Positions 9,137-16,996 of a stretch of 64,000 bases of DNA are shown here, piece by piece. Origin of the DNA: Verrucomicrobiia bacterium (GTDB lineage Bacteria > Verrucomicrobiota > Verrucomicrobiia > Limisphaerales > UBA9464); assembly GCA_019634635.1 (NCBI GenBank), contig JAHCBB010000013.1, positions 59,746 to 123,745 of the forward strand, read 5' to 3'. Each line of letters opens with the position of its first letter. The stretch's first letter is position 1. Both the position numbers and the translations under genes were made by a program. The notes under the pieces are model-generated. The model saw only the letters and a list, made by a program, of their open reading frames with translations, was not told where the DNA came from and did no database searches.

Positions 9137-9301
9137 TCAGTGCGGTTCCGTCAGGCAACCCCACTTGATCAGCATGCCGAGGTACACGAGGAACCCCACC
9201 ACCAGCAGCCAGATCCCCTGCCCCTTGGTCGCCATCACGACGCCCGCGGCGCCGAGCACCGTCCAGAACAGGAAAAACAGTGTTGTCTTGATTCCTTGCA
9301 C
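9137..9301 (-). CDS. Small two-helix membrane protein upstream of hisG
   Basis: A short frame from GTG at 9301 to the stop at 9137 encodes 54 residues with two strongly hydrophobic segments ([17 protein letters not shown] and [17 protein letters not shown]) separated by ATKGQ. The pattern is too regular for a chance frame, and the stop lies 86 bp before the hisG start. The family is unknown. The start codon is uncertain because the frame is open upstream; GTG was chosen because it immediately precedes the first hydrophobic helix. Confidence 0.5.
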   Translation of the reverse strand: MQGIKTTLFFLFWTVLGAAGVVMATKGQGIWLLVVGFLVYLGMLIKWGCLTEPH

Positions 9302-9583
9302 AGGTCGGCACCATACGAACAGGCCGCGCCAGTGACAAGGACAACGCGGGCAACGCGGGCGGGCAACGAAGCCCGGGCGCATCTCCATTTCTTGGATGAG
9401 GCGGAAAAGTCTCCCGGTCCAGGGACTCCCGTATGAAGAGAGCCACGATCCAAACCGGGTGGGGCGAGTTTTCAACGTCCGCGCAACCGCAGCCCAGGCC
9501 TGTGCAGACCTCACCCGCGTACGGCTCCGCAGGTGTTGCCCCACCAACTCCTCCGCCACCCCGGCCCCACACCCCCGGTGGAG

Positions 9584-10066
9584 CCTCCCGGCGAGCCGTG
9601 CGCGTGTGGGGTTCCCACGAGGTCCGCTCGCGGTTGCACGTACGGCGCGGCAGGAGCCTCGCCCTACCGAGTCGGGAGGTCATGGCTCCAATACCGGTGG
9701 GCCTCCCGGCGAGCCGTGCGCGTGTGGAGTTCCCACGAGGTCCGCTCGCGGTTCCGCGTACGGCGCGGCAGGAGCCTTGCCCTACCGAGTCGGGAGGTCA
9801 TGGCTCCAATACCGGTGGGGCCTCCCGGCGAGCCGTGCGCATGTGGCGTTCCCACGAGGTCCGCTCGCGGTTGCACGTACGGCGCGGCAGGAGCCTTGCC
9901 CCACCGAGTCGAGAGGTCATGGCTCCAATACCGGTGGGGCGAGCCTCCCGGCGAGCCGTGCGCATGTGGCGTTCCCACGAGGTCCGCTCGCGGTTCCGCG
10001 CACGGCGCGGCAGGAGCCTTGCCCCACCGAGTCGAGAGGTCATGGCTCCAATACCGGTGGGGCGGA
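9584..10066. repeat. Repeat family A, four tandem copies of about 118-123 bp
   Basis: Four head-to-tail copies begin at about 9584, 9702, 9821 and 9944. Each starts CCTCCCGGCGAGCCGTGCGC, passes through TTCCCACGAGGTCCGCTCGC and CGGCGCGGCAGGAGCCT, and ends GGCTCCAATACCGGTGGGG. Copies differ by a few substitutions and short indels, with no unique spacers. The block lies between the small membrane protein gene and panD. Several frames stay open through it because of its composition, but none looks like a protein. Related copies occur at about 10726-10815 and 33808-34315. Confidence 0.85.
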
Positions 10067-10116
10067 GATCCCTCTGAGCCGTCCCCCCATGGACTCCCCA
10101 CAGCCCGGGCAACTCC

Positions 10117-10479
10117 TCAAGTACCCCGTTCGTTCACCACCCTGTTCCCCTCACCAAGGACGATCACCCGGGGCTCCCACCCGGCAGCGGCCGCCACCTT
10201 CACCTGGGTGAACGCCATGATGGTGACCCGATCCCCCGGCCGGCCGAGGTGGGCGACCGCTCCGTTCAATTCAATGGCACCCGACCCCGCGGGTCCCCGG
10301 ATCACATAGGTCTCCCATCGGGCCCCATTGGACATGTTGCTGCACAGGATTCGCTCAAAGGGGACCAGCCCGGCGGCGGCGATGAGGGTTTCGTCAATGG
10401 TCAGGCTGCCCTCGTACTCAACGCTGGCAGCGGTGACGGTGGCCTTGTGGATCTTGGACTTGAGCAGGTGGACCAGCAT
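10117..10479 (-). CDS. panD: Aspartate 1-decarboxylase proenzyme
   Basis: PanD converts aspartate to beta-alanine for pantothenate and coenzyme A synthesis. The 120-residue product from ATG at 10479 begins MLVHLLKSKIHKATVTAA and has the self-cleavage site at Gly24-Ser25 (VEYEGSLTID), where Ser25 becomes the pyruvoyl cofactor. Other family features are the catalytic Lys9, the NMSNGARWETYVI segment and the GDRVTIMAF strand. Length matches the family (about 115-130). A longer frame to 10602 adds non-homologous residues. It is flanked on both sides by repeat DNA. Confidence 0.95.
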   Translation of the reverse strand: MLVHLLKSKIHKATVTAASVEYEGSLTIDETLIAAAGLVPFERILCSNMSNGARWETYVIRGPAGSGAIELNGAVAHLGRPGDRVTIMAFTQVKVAAAAGWEPRVIVLGEGNRVVNERGT

Positions 10480-10902
10480 GCGGAGGCGTCCGAAGGGGGA
10501 CCGGGTGAACCCGGTCCCGGCGCAACGCGACCCGCGGACCATAGGCAACGCGGTTTCGGGCACAATCCTTCCTTTGCTGCGCGTCGGACAGCGGACGCGC
10601 ATCCGTCACAAATGACCTGTCCCCATGTGGGCCCCCCCGGTGGTCCAATGCGTCACAAATGACCTGTCCCCATGTGTGTGAGTCCCCCCCGGTGGGGCAA
10701 CTTCGGCTCACCAACACCAATACGAAGGTCCTCCTGAGCCGCCCATGGAGTCCCCACACGATCAGCCTGCCGTTCCGCGTACGGCGCGGCGGGAGCCTTG
10801 CCCCACCCGGTTGCCCGTGGAGAGTCACAGTTAGCCTGTCCCCATGTGCGGACCCGTCCCCATGTGCGAACCCAAGCTTCCGATACGTCCCGCGAACCCC
10901 GC
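10480..10902. repeat. Intergenic stretch with short repeats and a partial family A copy
   Basis: No gene is recognised in these 423 bp. Two 26-bp direct copies reading CGTCACAAATGACCTGTCCC and continuing CATGTG lie at 10604-10629 and 10651-10676. Two shorter echoes of the GTCCCCATGTG part follow near 10838-10868. A degraded family A unit lies at about 10726-10815 (GAGCCGCCCATGGAGTCCCC, then GCGTACGGCGCGGCGGGAGC). The region looks like a landing zone for repeats between panD and the CPBP gene. Confidence 0.6.
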
Positions 10903-11757
10903 TCAACGCCCCAGCATCGAGTCAAGAGCACCCATCTGGTCGGCAACCCGGATCAGGGCAAAGGAGGTGGCATCGAAAAATCCATGGGCCAGCACAGCCA
11001 CCCACAGCGAGCGGTGGAAAACAAGAATGGCCCCAAGTCCCATCCCCAAAACGGCCGTCAGGCCCACGCCACCCCATCCCTGCGGCAAATGGCCAAACCC
11101 GAAGATCAACGCCGCCACACCGATCGCCCACAGGCGCGGTCCCAACGCCCGGGGATCCCCGGGATGCAACCGCAGGATGCCGGCGATGACCACAGCCCGC
11201 CACAACTCCTCCCGCAACCCCGCCACAAGAAAGCTGACCAGGGTCATGGTCAGCAGCAGGTAGACGGGTTGCCGCAGCGCGGCGGGATCGAGCAGATGCT
11301 CGACCTGCGGTCGGACACCGTCGAGCGCGTCCAGCGGACGCCCCTTCAGGCTCAGCACCGCGGCGGCAATGCCCAGGGCCGCGAGCGCCACACCGGCGAG
11401 ACCGATCCGGAGGGTCACTGAATGTGCCATTCCCAGGAGCCACTCGCGGAGTCGCGGGCCGCCCGAAGCATGCAGCTCGCATCTCGTGGGACGGCCGATC
11501 AGCCAGGTCAGCACAAAGAGAACTCCAAAAATCCCCAGATTTTCCGCGCACACCGCCAGCAATCCCGAGGTCGTCCGCGGCAGTGCCGTTCCCGAAACGG
11601 CCGCCGCTCCCTGGATTCCCCGGGCGCTGATCACACCCACCGCCAGCGGGTAGGCGCCGACCACCAGCAGCATGAGCACGGTCCGCCAACGCGGCACCTC
11701 CACCGGAGCGGCGGGTGCCGGGTGCCCGTCGAGGATGGGCGGCGGCACGTCGCTCAT
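10903..11757 (-). CDS. CPBP family intramembrane metalloprotease
   Basis: This 284-residue protein has about eight predicted membrane helices and the three CPBP (Abi/CAAX type II) motifs: motif 1 REELWRA near residue 184, motif 2 FGFGHLPQG near 218, and motif 3 HGFFDATSF near 257. The glutamates and histidines of these motifs are the catalytic and metal-binding residues of the family. Members process prenylated proteins or give bacteriocin self-immunity; the substrate here is unknown. The start ATG at 11757 overlaps the TGA of the MarR-type gene as ATGA, so it is translationally coupled to a regulator. Confidence 0.85.
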   Translation of the reverse strand: MSDVPPPILDGHPAPAAPVEVPRWRTVLMLLVVGAYPLAVGVISARGIQGAAAVSGTALPRTTSGLLAVCAENLGIFGVLFVLTWLIGRPTRCELHASGGPRLREWLLGMAHSVTLRIGLAGVALAALGIAAAVLSLKGRPLDALDGVRPQVEHLLDPAALRQPVYLLLTMTLVSFLVAGLREELWRAVVIAGILRLHPGDPRALGPRLWAIGVAALIFGFGHLPQGWGGVGLTAVLGMGLGAILVFHRSLWVAVLAHGFFDATSFALIRVADQMGALDSMLGR

Positions 11758-12251
11758 CGCCGGGGACGCGACGGTTCCCCGGCGGCGCGACGGCAGGCGG
11801 CGGCCACCTGATCCAGTTGCTCGAGAAACCGCTCCCGTTCGGCCTCTGGCAACACCGCCAGCACCTCGGTCTGGAGGGCGACCGCGATGGAGCGGACCCC
11901 TTCATACACCCGGTCTCCTGCGGGAAGCATGCGGATCCGGTAGGCCCGGCCGTCCGATTCATGGGGACGCCGCTCAACCCATCCGGAGACTTCCATGCGC
12001 TCCAGCAGGGACGCCACGGTGTTGGGATCACTGGACATCGCCGTGGTGAGGTCACGCTGGGTCATCCCTGAGGGATCCCCTTCGCGCAGCGACCTCATGG
12101 CGGTGAACTGGTCCGGCGTCACCCCGGTGTGAAGGATGCGCCGGCGAAAGGCCTGGTTCAGTCCATACCACGCGCGCCGCAGGAGGGGCGGCAGGCGGCG
12201 GCGCCCGGGGGAGTCGAGCGGCAGGGGGACCAGGGGGTTGGCGTCAGCCAC
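11754..12251 (-). CDS. MarR family transcriptional regulator
   Basis: From GTG at 12251 the protein has 165 residues. It shows the MarR fold: a first dimerisation helix (RRAWYGLNQAFRRRI), VTPDQFTAMRSLRE, recognition-helix region MTQRDLTTAMSSDPNTVASL, LERMEVSGWVERRPHESDGR (helix 4 and wing), and a C-terminal amphipathic helix pair. It probably binds DNA as a dimer and may respond to a small ligand. It overlaps the CPBP protease gene by 4 bp and diverges from the PAP2-family gene, so it could control both. The frame extends upstream to 12515, but that part is not MarR-like. Confidence 0.8.
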   Translation of the reverse strand: MADANPLVPLPLDSPGRRRLPPLLRRAWYGLNQAFRRRILHTGVTPDQFTAMRSLREGDPSGMTQRDLTTAMSSDPNTVASLLERMEVSGWVERRPHESDGRAYRIRMLPAGDRVYEGVRSIAVALQTEVLAVLPEAERERFLEQLDQVAAACRRAAGEPSRPRR

Positions 12252-12357
12252 AATGCACGCGGTACCTACCGCCGATGGCCCCACATGCCAAGCCCGCGGA
12301 AATCCCGGCAGCAAATCCCGCTGGCCACTCAGGCCCGGATTGGGAACCTCCCGCGCC

Positions 12358-13017
12358 ATGGCCTCAAAGAACGCCTCAACCAAGCCACCACGCCGTCCGT
12401 TGGCCGGTTGGCGCCCTTCCTTCTGGCGCGCGTGGACCGCCGCGCTCGTTCTCCTCGTCCTGCTGTTTTGGGCCGCGTCCCAACAGCGACGGTTCCCCTT
12501 CGACCTCGGGCTCACTCGAACCCTTCAGGCGTGGAATCCCTCGGGGCGTGCCTGGGCTCAATACGTCACCAACTCCGCCAAGCCCCCGGTTGCCCTCGGC
12601 CTGCTGGCCCTCGTGTCCGTCGCGGCATGGCGGATCGGCGGCCTGCGGGCCGCCGGCATCCCGCCCATCGCCTACGCGGCGGTCCTGGCGCTCGACCCGC
12701 TCCTGAAGCGATGGATCGCGCGGCCGCGTCCATCTGCGGACCTGGTCCAGGTGGCCGGCAGTGCCGCCGGCAACGGCTGTCCATCCACCTTCGCCCTCAT
12801 TTACGCCGCGACCTTCGGCGCCGTGATCCTCGTGGCGGCGCTCCGGATGCGTCCGCCGCGGCGCTGGTGGATCGTGGGCGGCGGCGTCCTGATCCTGGTC
12901 ATCGGCGGCAGTGCCCGCGTGGTGCTCGGGGGCCACTGGCCGAGCGACATCCTCCTTTCCTACGGCCTGGGCGCGCTCCTGCTCACCGGAATCGCGCGCC
13001 TTCTCGGGGTCCGGTGA
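12358..13017 (+). CDS. PAP2 superfamily phosphatase-like membrane protein (atypical motif 2)
   Basis: From ATG at 12358 the protein has 219 residues and five or six membrane helices. Motif 1 of the PAP2 family is present (LKRWIARPRP), as is motif 3 (ARVVLGGHWPSD, with catalytic His and Asp). Motif 2, normally PSGH, reads CPSTFA here, so the conserved histidine is replaced by Phe. Family members remove phosphate from lipid phosphates such as phosphatidic acid or undecaprenyl diphosphate; loss of that histidine may reduce activity or mark a diverged group. ATG at 12253 is an alternative start. It is divergent from the MarR/CPBP pair. Confidence 0.75.
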   Translation: MASKNASTKPPRRPLAGWRPSFWRAWTAALVLLVLLFWAASQQRRFPFDLGLTRTLQAWNPSGRAWAQYVTNSAKPPVALGLLALVSVAAWRIGGLRAAGIPPIAYAAVLALDPLLKRWIARPRPSADLVQVAGSAAGNGCPSTFALIYAATFGAVILVAALRMRPPRRWWIVGGGVLILVIGGSARVVLGGHWPSDILLSYGLGALLLTGIARLLGVR

Positions 13018-13019
13018 AT

Positions 13020-13540
13020 GGTAGGGATGGGCTCCTGCACGTCCCAAACTTCCTCCACCAGGCGCGGGGAGGCGCTGCGGGGATCGGGGGAAGCGCCGGG
13101 ATTCCGGGACTTCCCACGTTCCCCGTCGCACGTCCACAGGCGCCACGGAATGGGTCAGGGTCGCGGGTGGAACGCGACCCTAACAACTGCTGGTAGGGAT
13201 GGGCTCCCGCACGTCCCACACTTCCTCCGCCTGGCGCGTGGAGGCGTTGCAGGGATCGGGGGAAGCGCCACGGTGCCGGGACTTCCCACGTTCCCCGTCG
13301 CGCGTCCACAGGCGCCACGGAATGGGTCAGGGTCGCGGGTGAAACGCGACCCTACCAAGTGCTGGGATGGGCTCCCGCACGTCCCAAACTTCCTCCGCCT
13401 GGCGCGGGGAGGCGTTGCAGGGATCGGGGGAAGCGCCGGGGTGCCGGGGCTTCCCACGTTCCCCGTCGCACGTCCACAGGCGCCACGGAATGGGTCAGGG
13501 TCGCGGGTGGAACGCGACCCTGCCAACTGCTGGTAGGGAG
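13020..13540. repeat. Repeat family B, three tandem copies of about 170 bp
   Basis: Three direct copies begin at about 13020, 13192 and 13361. Each runs GGGATGGGCTCCCGCACGTC, then a CTTCCTCC segment, GGGACTTCCCACGTTCCCCG, GTCCACAGGCGCCACGGAAT, and ends GGGTCAGGGTCGCGGGTGGA followed by ACGCGACCCT. The closing part can form a hairpin (GGGTCGCG against CGCGACCC). Copies differ by scattered substitutions. The block directly follows the PAP2 gene stop. Related sequence is seen within the direct repeats at 27422-27608 and 31084-31270. Confidence 0.85.
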
Positions 13541-13673
13541 ATGAACGTCCTGTCCCCGCCGCCTTGGGGGAAACGGGCCACCAATCTCGGGCTCGACAAT
13601 GACCACGGTTCCAACGGTACTCGACGACCGCGACCACCAAAAACCATCAGCCCCCGAAAGGAAACCCGACACC

Positions 13674-15080
13674 ATGGGACAACAAAAAGCTCCAGGCACA
13701 CCTGTCAGCCGCTACCGCGAAGAAATGCGCAAGAAGCCGGGCGCGATTGGCATGCTGCTCGAAGGCGACTCCTGGTTCGCCTTTCCGATGTTTCTCCGGA
13801 CGAACATCGTGAACGAGCTGAAGTCCACATTCGCATCCGGGATCGTACAACTGGATCTCTCGGGGAACGGAGCGGAGGCCCGGGAAATGCTCTGCGGGAA
13901 GCCGTTCAGCCGGTTGTTCAAGACCATGGCCGGCGAGCGCCTCCAATTCGACTGCGTGCTGTTCAGCGGGGGCGGCAATGACATCGTGGCCGACAACCTG
14001 CCGTCCCTGCTCAACAAGTACGAAACGGGAATGACCTGGGAGGACTGCCTGCATCTCGCGCGGTTCAACCGGCGGCTGCTGCAGATTGAGTTCGCCTACC
14101 GGGACCTGGCAGATCTTCGCGACGACCATCAGGCCGGCGCGTGGATCTTCACCCATGCCTACGACTATGCGATTCCGTCGGGCAAAGGCGTCCGGATCCT
14201 CGGGCTGCCGGTTGCCGGCGGGTGGGTGAAGAAGGTGATGGATTCCTTTGCAATTCCGGCCCCGCTGCAGCGGGCGATTCTCGACCACATGCTGGCCCGG
14301 TTCGACGACCTGATGATCAAACTGGAGCAGGAACTCCCCCGCTGGCGGCACGTCCGAACGCAGGGCGCGCTGGCGGAGGCCGACTGGCAGGACGAACTCC
14401 ACCCAACCACCGGTGGCTTCAAGAAGATCGCCGCCCGGTTCACCGACCAATCGCGCCACCTCGTTGACCGCCATGGCGGTGCGGGACAGCAGGACCATCA
14501 AGGCTTCCATCAAGAGGGTGAAGCCGCTGTCCGGGCGGGCCCACGGCACCGGGATGAGCCCAACCCCCTCGGGATCGCTCACCCGGGGCACCCGGGCGTG
14601 CAGGTGGCACTCGAACTGGAAGAAGTTCATGTGCCGCCAGCTCTTGCGGGCCGTGTCATGGACCGGCGAGGGCTGGGAGGTGATGGGATGGAGGAAACGG
14701 GTGCCGAGCTTGAAATCCAGCTCCAGATCCAGCCGTCGGGCCCTCGGGTCCAGGCGGACCTCCTTCACGAACCACCGGGTGCCATCGAGTCCGAGCGCCA
14801 GGGAGAAGAGCTGCGTGTCTTGCATGCCGCGGCAGTCTGCGCGAAGGGATGGCTTGGGTCAGCTCCTTCGGAACTCCGCACCGTCGGGGCGTGGCCAGGG
14901 CCGGGGGCGGTCGGCCCTCAAGGTATTGCTCGCTTCGCTGCGCTCCACCTTGACCGCCGCCCGCCCCCGGCCCGAGCGCCATTAGCCCGACTTTCGCAAC
15001 TGGAGAAGGAAAAGAGAGAGAATGGGCCTGATTCTGAAGATTGGGGTGGAAGGTCTTCACTACAGGGCGGACCCCGGTAG
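13674..15080 (+). CDS. SGNH/GDSL-type hydrolase with C-terminus replaced by read-through into IS DNA
   Basis: From ATG at 13674, preceded by an AAGGAAA ribosome site, the first 255 residues look like a genuine SGNH hydrolase. Block I is LLEGDSWFAFP with the nucleophilic Ser, block III is FSGGGNDIV, and block V is WQDELHPTTGGFKKIAARF with Asp and His. There is no signal peptide. After about position 14440 the frame runs antisense through an ISL3-family transposase remnant and 95 bp into the IS1634-like element, stopping at 15080. The last 213 codons are therefore foreign and the natural C-terminus was lost or replaced. Whether the 468-residue chimera is stable is unknown. Confidence 0.65.
   Translation: MGQQKAPGTPVSRYREEMRKKPGAIGMLLEGDSWFAFPMFLRTNIVNELKSTFASGIVQLDLSGNGAEAREMLCGKPFSRLFKTMAGERLQFDCVLFSGGGNDIVADNLPSLLNKYETGMTWEDCLHLARFNRRLLQIEFAYRDLADLRDDHQAGAWIFTHAYDYAIPSGKGVRILGLPVAGGWVKKVMDSFAIPAPLQRAILDHMLARFDDLMIKLEQELPRWRHVRTQGALAEADWQDELHPTTGGFKKIAARFTDQSRHLVDRHGGAGQQDHQGFHQEGEAAVRAGPRHRDEPNPLGIAHPGHPGVQVALELEEVHVPPALAGRVMDRRGLGGDGMEETGAELEIQLQIQPSGPRVQADLLHEPPGAIESERQGEELRVLHAAAVCAKGWLGSAPSELRTVGAWPGPGAVGPQGIARFAALHLDRRPPPARAPLARLSQLEKEKRENGPDSEDWGGRSSLQGGPR
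14439..14825 (-). pseudogene. N-terminal fragment of an ISL3 family transposase
   Basis: Starting at ATG 14825, about 129 residues match the start of ISL3 transposases as I know them: MQDTQLFSLALGLDGTRWFV, a segment where the family zinc-finger cysteines should be (here largely lost: FLHPITSQPSPVHDT), then WRHMNFFQFECHLHARVPRV, VPVPWARPDSGFTLL and VARLVGE. Homology stops near 14439, where the SGNH hydrolase sequence begins on the other strand. The DDE catalytic domain is absent, so this is a dead remnant. Its deletion endpoint is the junction that removed the natural end of the SGNH gene. Confidence 0.75.
14898..14974. repeat. Imperfect GC-rich inverted repeat next to the IS
   Basis: GGGCCGGGGGCGG (from 14898) followed by CCCTCAAGG can pair with CCTTGACCGCCGCCCGCCCC and CGGCCC ending near 14974, leaving a loop around GCTCGCTTCGCTGCGCTCC. 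Pairing is imperfect. It lies between the ISL3 remnant start codon and the left end of the IS1634-like element and may be an ISL3 end structure or a separate palindromic repeat. Confidence 0.45.
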
Positions 15081-16992
15081 CGGCTCGATGGCGCGGTGGG
15101 ATGAAATGCGCGGAGGGGATTGCGGGGGAAGCTCCAGTCCGAGTTGAGCCAGCAGGAGTTTCTGGGTCTTATTGGGTGAGGTATAGCGTTGGAAAAGGAG
15201 GGTGCGTCCGTCGGTGGTCGGGAAGTGGACATCGAGCATCTGGAGGGCGGACAGTTGCTCGATCAGCGAACGGGGCGTCAGGCCTGGAGCTTTCTGGCGG
15301 AGTTTGTGTCGCAGGGTGGTGTGGAGGCAGAAGGCCAGGAAGGCGACCAGGATATGGGCTTCGATGCGCTCGGGGAGTTGATGGTAGACGGGCCGTATGG
15401 ATAGATCGCCTTTGAGGTTCCTGAAGGCTTCCTCGACCTGGACCAGCAGCATGTAGAGGTGCCAGATCTGGGCGGGATCCTTTCCGGTCAGATTGGAACG
15501 AAGCAGGTAGCGGCCTTCCCGCCGGAGCCGCTCCCGCAGCCGGTCTTTGCGCAGGGAATACTGGAGGGTTCCTTCGGCGCTGACTTCCACCGTGACCAAT
15601 TTCCACGCCAGCGGACCCTGCGCCTTGGCGGCGCCCAACTTGAGCAGGAGGGCATCCCGTTTGGGCTCCTGGCGCTTCAGTTCGGCCAACCGGGTCCAGA
15701 GTTCTTTGAGTTGACGACGACGCATGGCGCGCTCTTTGGCGACACGGTCTTTGGAGCGGGCCAGCACATAGAGTTCACCCTGGCTGGGCACCAGTTTGAC
15801 ATCCACCCCTTCGCGCGTCTGCTGCCATGGCACCTCCAGCAGCTCCTGCTCCAATGCGCTCAGCCGTCCCTTGGGCGTGCCCACCAAGTAGAGCACCGGT
15901 GGGTCTGCCGCGCGCATCTCAGCCAGCACCGCTTCGGTGGGAATGCCCCGGTCCATGATCCAGATGCGCTGCGCCTTGCCGTACAGGGTTTCGATCTTCT
16001 GCAGGAACCCGCGCAAGGTGGTTTTATCGGCGGTGTTGCCAGGCATCATCTCGTAAGCCAGGGGAAAGCCCTCCGGGGTGATCACCAGGGCGATGACCAC
16101 CTGGACACAGTCGGAGCGTTTGTCGCGTGAATAGCCAAAGCGTCGCGGATCCTTCTCCGGGAAGGGCGGATCGCTCTCGAAGTAGGTGCTGGTCAGATCA
16201 TAGAGCAGCACCTCGAACTTCACTCCAAAGAGGTCCTGCCACCGTTGGCGCAAGAATGTGAACAGCTCGCCTTTATGTTCCACCAGATGATCCAGCCCCC
16301 GGTACAGGGTGTCCTTGGCAGCGAGGGAGAAATCCTCACCCAGCAGATCGGCCATGGCCGACTGATCAAACCAGACCCGGTGCAGGCGCCACTCGCTGCC
16401 CGGATCCAGCAACCGATAGGCGCACAGCGTCTGCAGCACATGCTCCCAATCGGTTCCCTCCCGCGACTTCCCCAAGCGCTCCCGCCAGCAGCGATCCAGC
16501 CCCAGTTCCTTCCACACCTCGGTGAAGAGCCAGCAACCGCCCCACTGCCGCGGGCGGTGCAACTCAAAGTCCCGGAGCCGAACCTGAACCCCGTCCGGCG
16601 CATCCGCCGGCAACGGCCGCTCCGCCGCAAAGAGCTTCAGTTGGTCTGGACTCCCACAATCCTCGTCAAAGACCTCAATGGCGCGAATCCACTGCTCCTT
16701 CTGACTGTCGTTGATCTCCCCCAGGTACAACACCGTATGCTGCACCACCCGGGTGCCTCCACACCGGCGGTTCTCCACCAACGACCAATAGAGGTGCTCC
16801 TTCCCGTCTTTCCACCGTCGCGTGTGCCGCAAGAACATGACGCCTCAATATCCTCCTCAAAAATCCCGCCTTGGGAAGAGGCCAGGTCTTCACTACACGC
16901 ACTTTCGAAATGCGCTCCCCTCATTCACAGCCACTTGCCTCGCTTCACTCTCAAAAAATCCCCGTTTCCCGACGTCAGTTGCGAAAGTCGGG
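14986..16992 (-). mobile_element. Complete IS1634-like insertion sequence, 2007 bp
   Basis: The ends are perfect 16-bp terminal inverted repeats: CCCGACTTTCGCAACT at 14986-15001 and its exact complement at 16977-16992. The flanks TTAG at 14982-14985 and TTAG at 16993-16996 form a 4-bp target-site duplication. One intact transposase gene fills the element. A 13-bp direct motif GGTCTTCACTACA lies near both ends (15052-15064 and 16885-16897). The element is inserted beside an older ISL3 remnant and directly against a hairpin sequence. Intact ends, gene and target duplication suggest recent movement. Confidence 0.92.
15060..16838 (-). CDS. IS1634 family transposase
   Basis: This 592-residue DDE transposase of the IS4-related group starts at ATG 16838 (MFLRHTRRWKDGKEHLYWSL). 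The N-terminal region has the LVENRR..GGTRVVQHTVLYLG pattern of IS1634 members. The first catalytic Asp is in LLYDLTSTYFE, the second in IWIMDRGIPTEA, and the catalytic Glu is in the YREK-like segment LVQVEEAFRNLKGDL near residue 490. A beta-strand-rich insertion lies between the second Asp and the Glu, as expected. No frameshift or internal stop is seen, so the gene appears functional. Confidence 0.93.
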   Translation of the reverse strand: MFLRHTRRWKDGKEHLYWSLVENRRCGGTRVVQHTVLYLGEINDSQKEQWIRAIEVFDEDCGSPDQLKLFAAERPLPADAPDGVQVRLRDFELHRPRQWGGCWLFTEVWKELGLDRCWRERLGKSREGTDWEHVLQTLCAYRLLDPGSEWRLHRVWFDQSAMADLLGEDFSLAAKDTLYRGLDHLVEHKGELFTFLRQRWQDLFGVKFEVLLYDLTSTYFESDPPFPEKDPRRFGYSRDKRSDCVQVVIALVITPEGFPLAYEMMPGNTADKTTLRGFLQKIETLYGKAQRIWIMDRGIPTEAVLAEMRAADPPVLYLVGTPKGRLSALEQELLEVPWQQTREGVDVKLVPSQGELYVLARSKDRVAKERAMRRRQLKELWTRLAELKRQEPKRDALLLKLGAAKAQGPLAWKLVTVEVSAEGTLQYSLRKDRLRERLRREGRYLLRSNLTGKDPAQIWHLYMLLVQVEEAFRNLKGDLSIRPVYHQLPERIEAHILVAFLAFCLHTTLRHKLRQKAPGLTPRSLIEQLSALQMLDVHFPTTDGRTLLFQRYTSPNKTQKLLLAQLGLELPPQSPPRISSHRAIEPLPGSAL

Positions 16993-16996
16993 TTAG

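Noticed and set aside
9584..10066. Possible CRISPR array
   Set aside because: Units of 118-123 bp abut each other with no unique spacers, and no cas genes are present.
9396..10309. Overlapping frames translating the family A repeats into repetitive peptides
   Set aside because: Frames are open on both strands and in more than one phase through the same repeats, with no start site or conserved reading phase, so I treat the block as repeat DNA.
13647..14437. The remainder of the 392-codon minus-strand frame beyond the ISL3-like part
   Set aside because: Only the first 129 codons match an ISL3 transposase; the rest is antisense to the SGNH hydrolase blocks.
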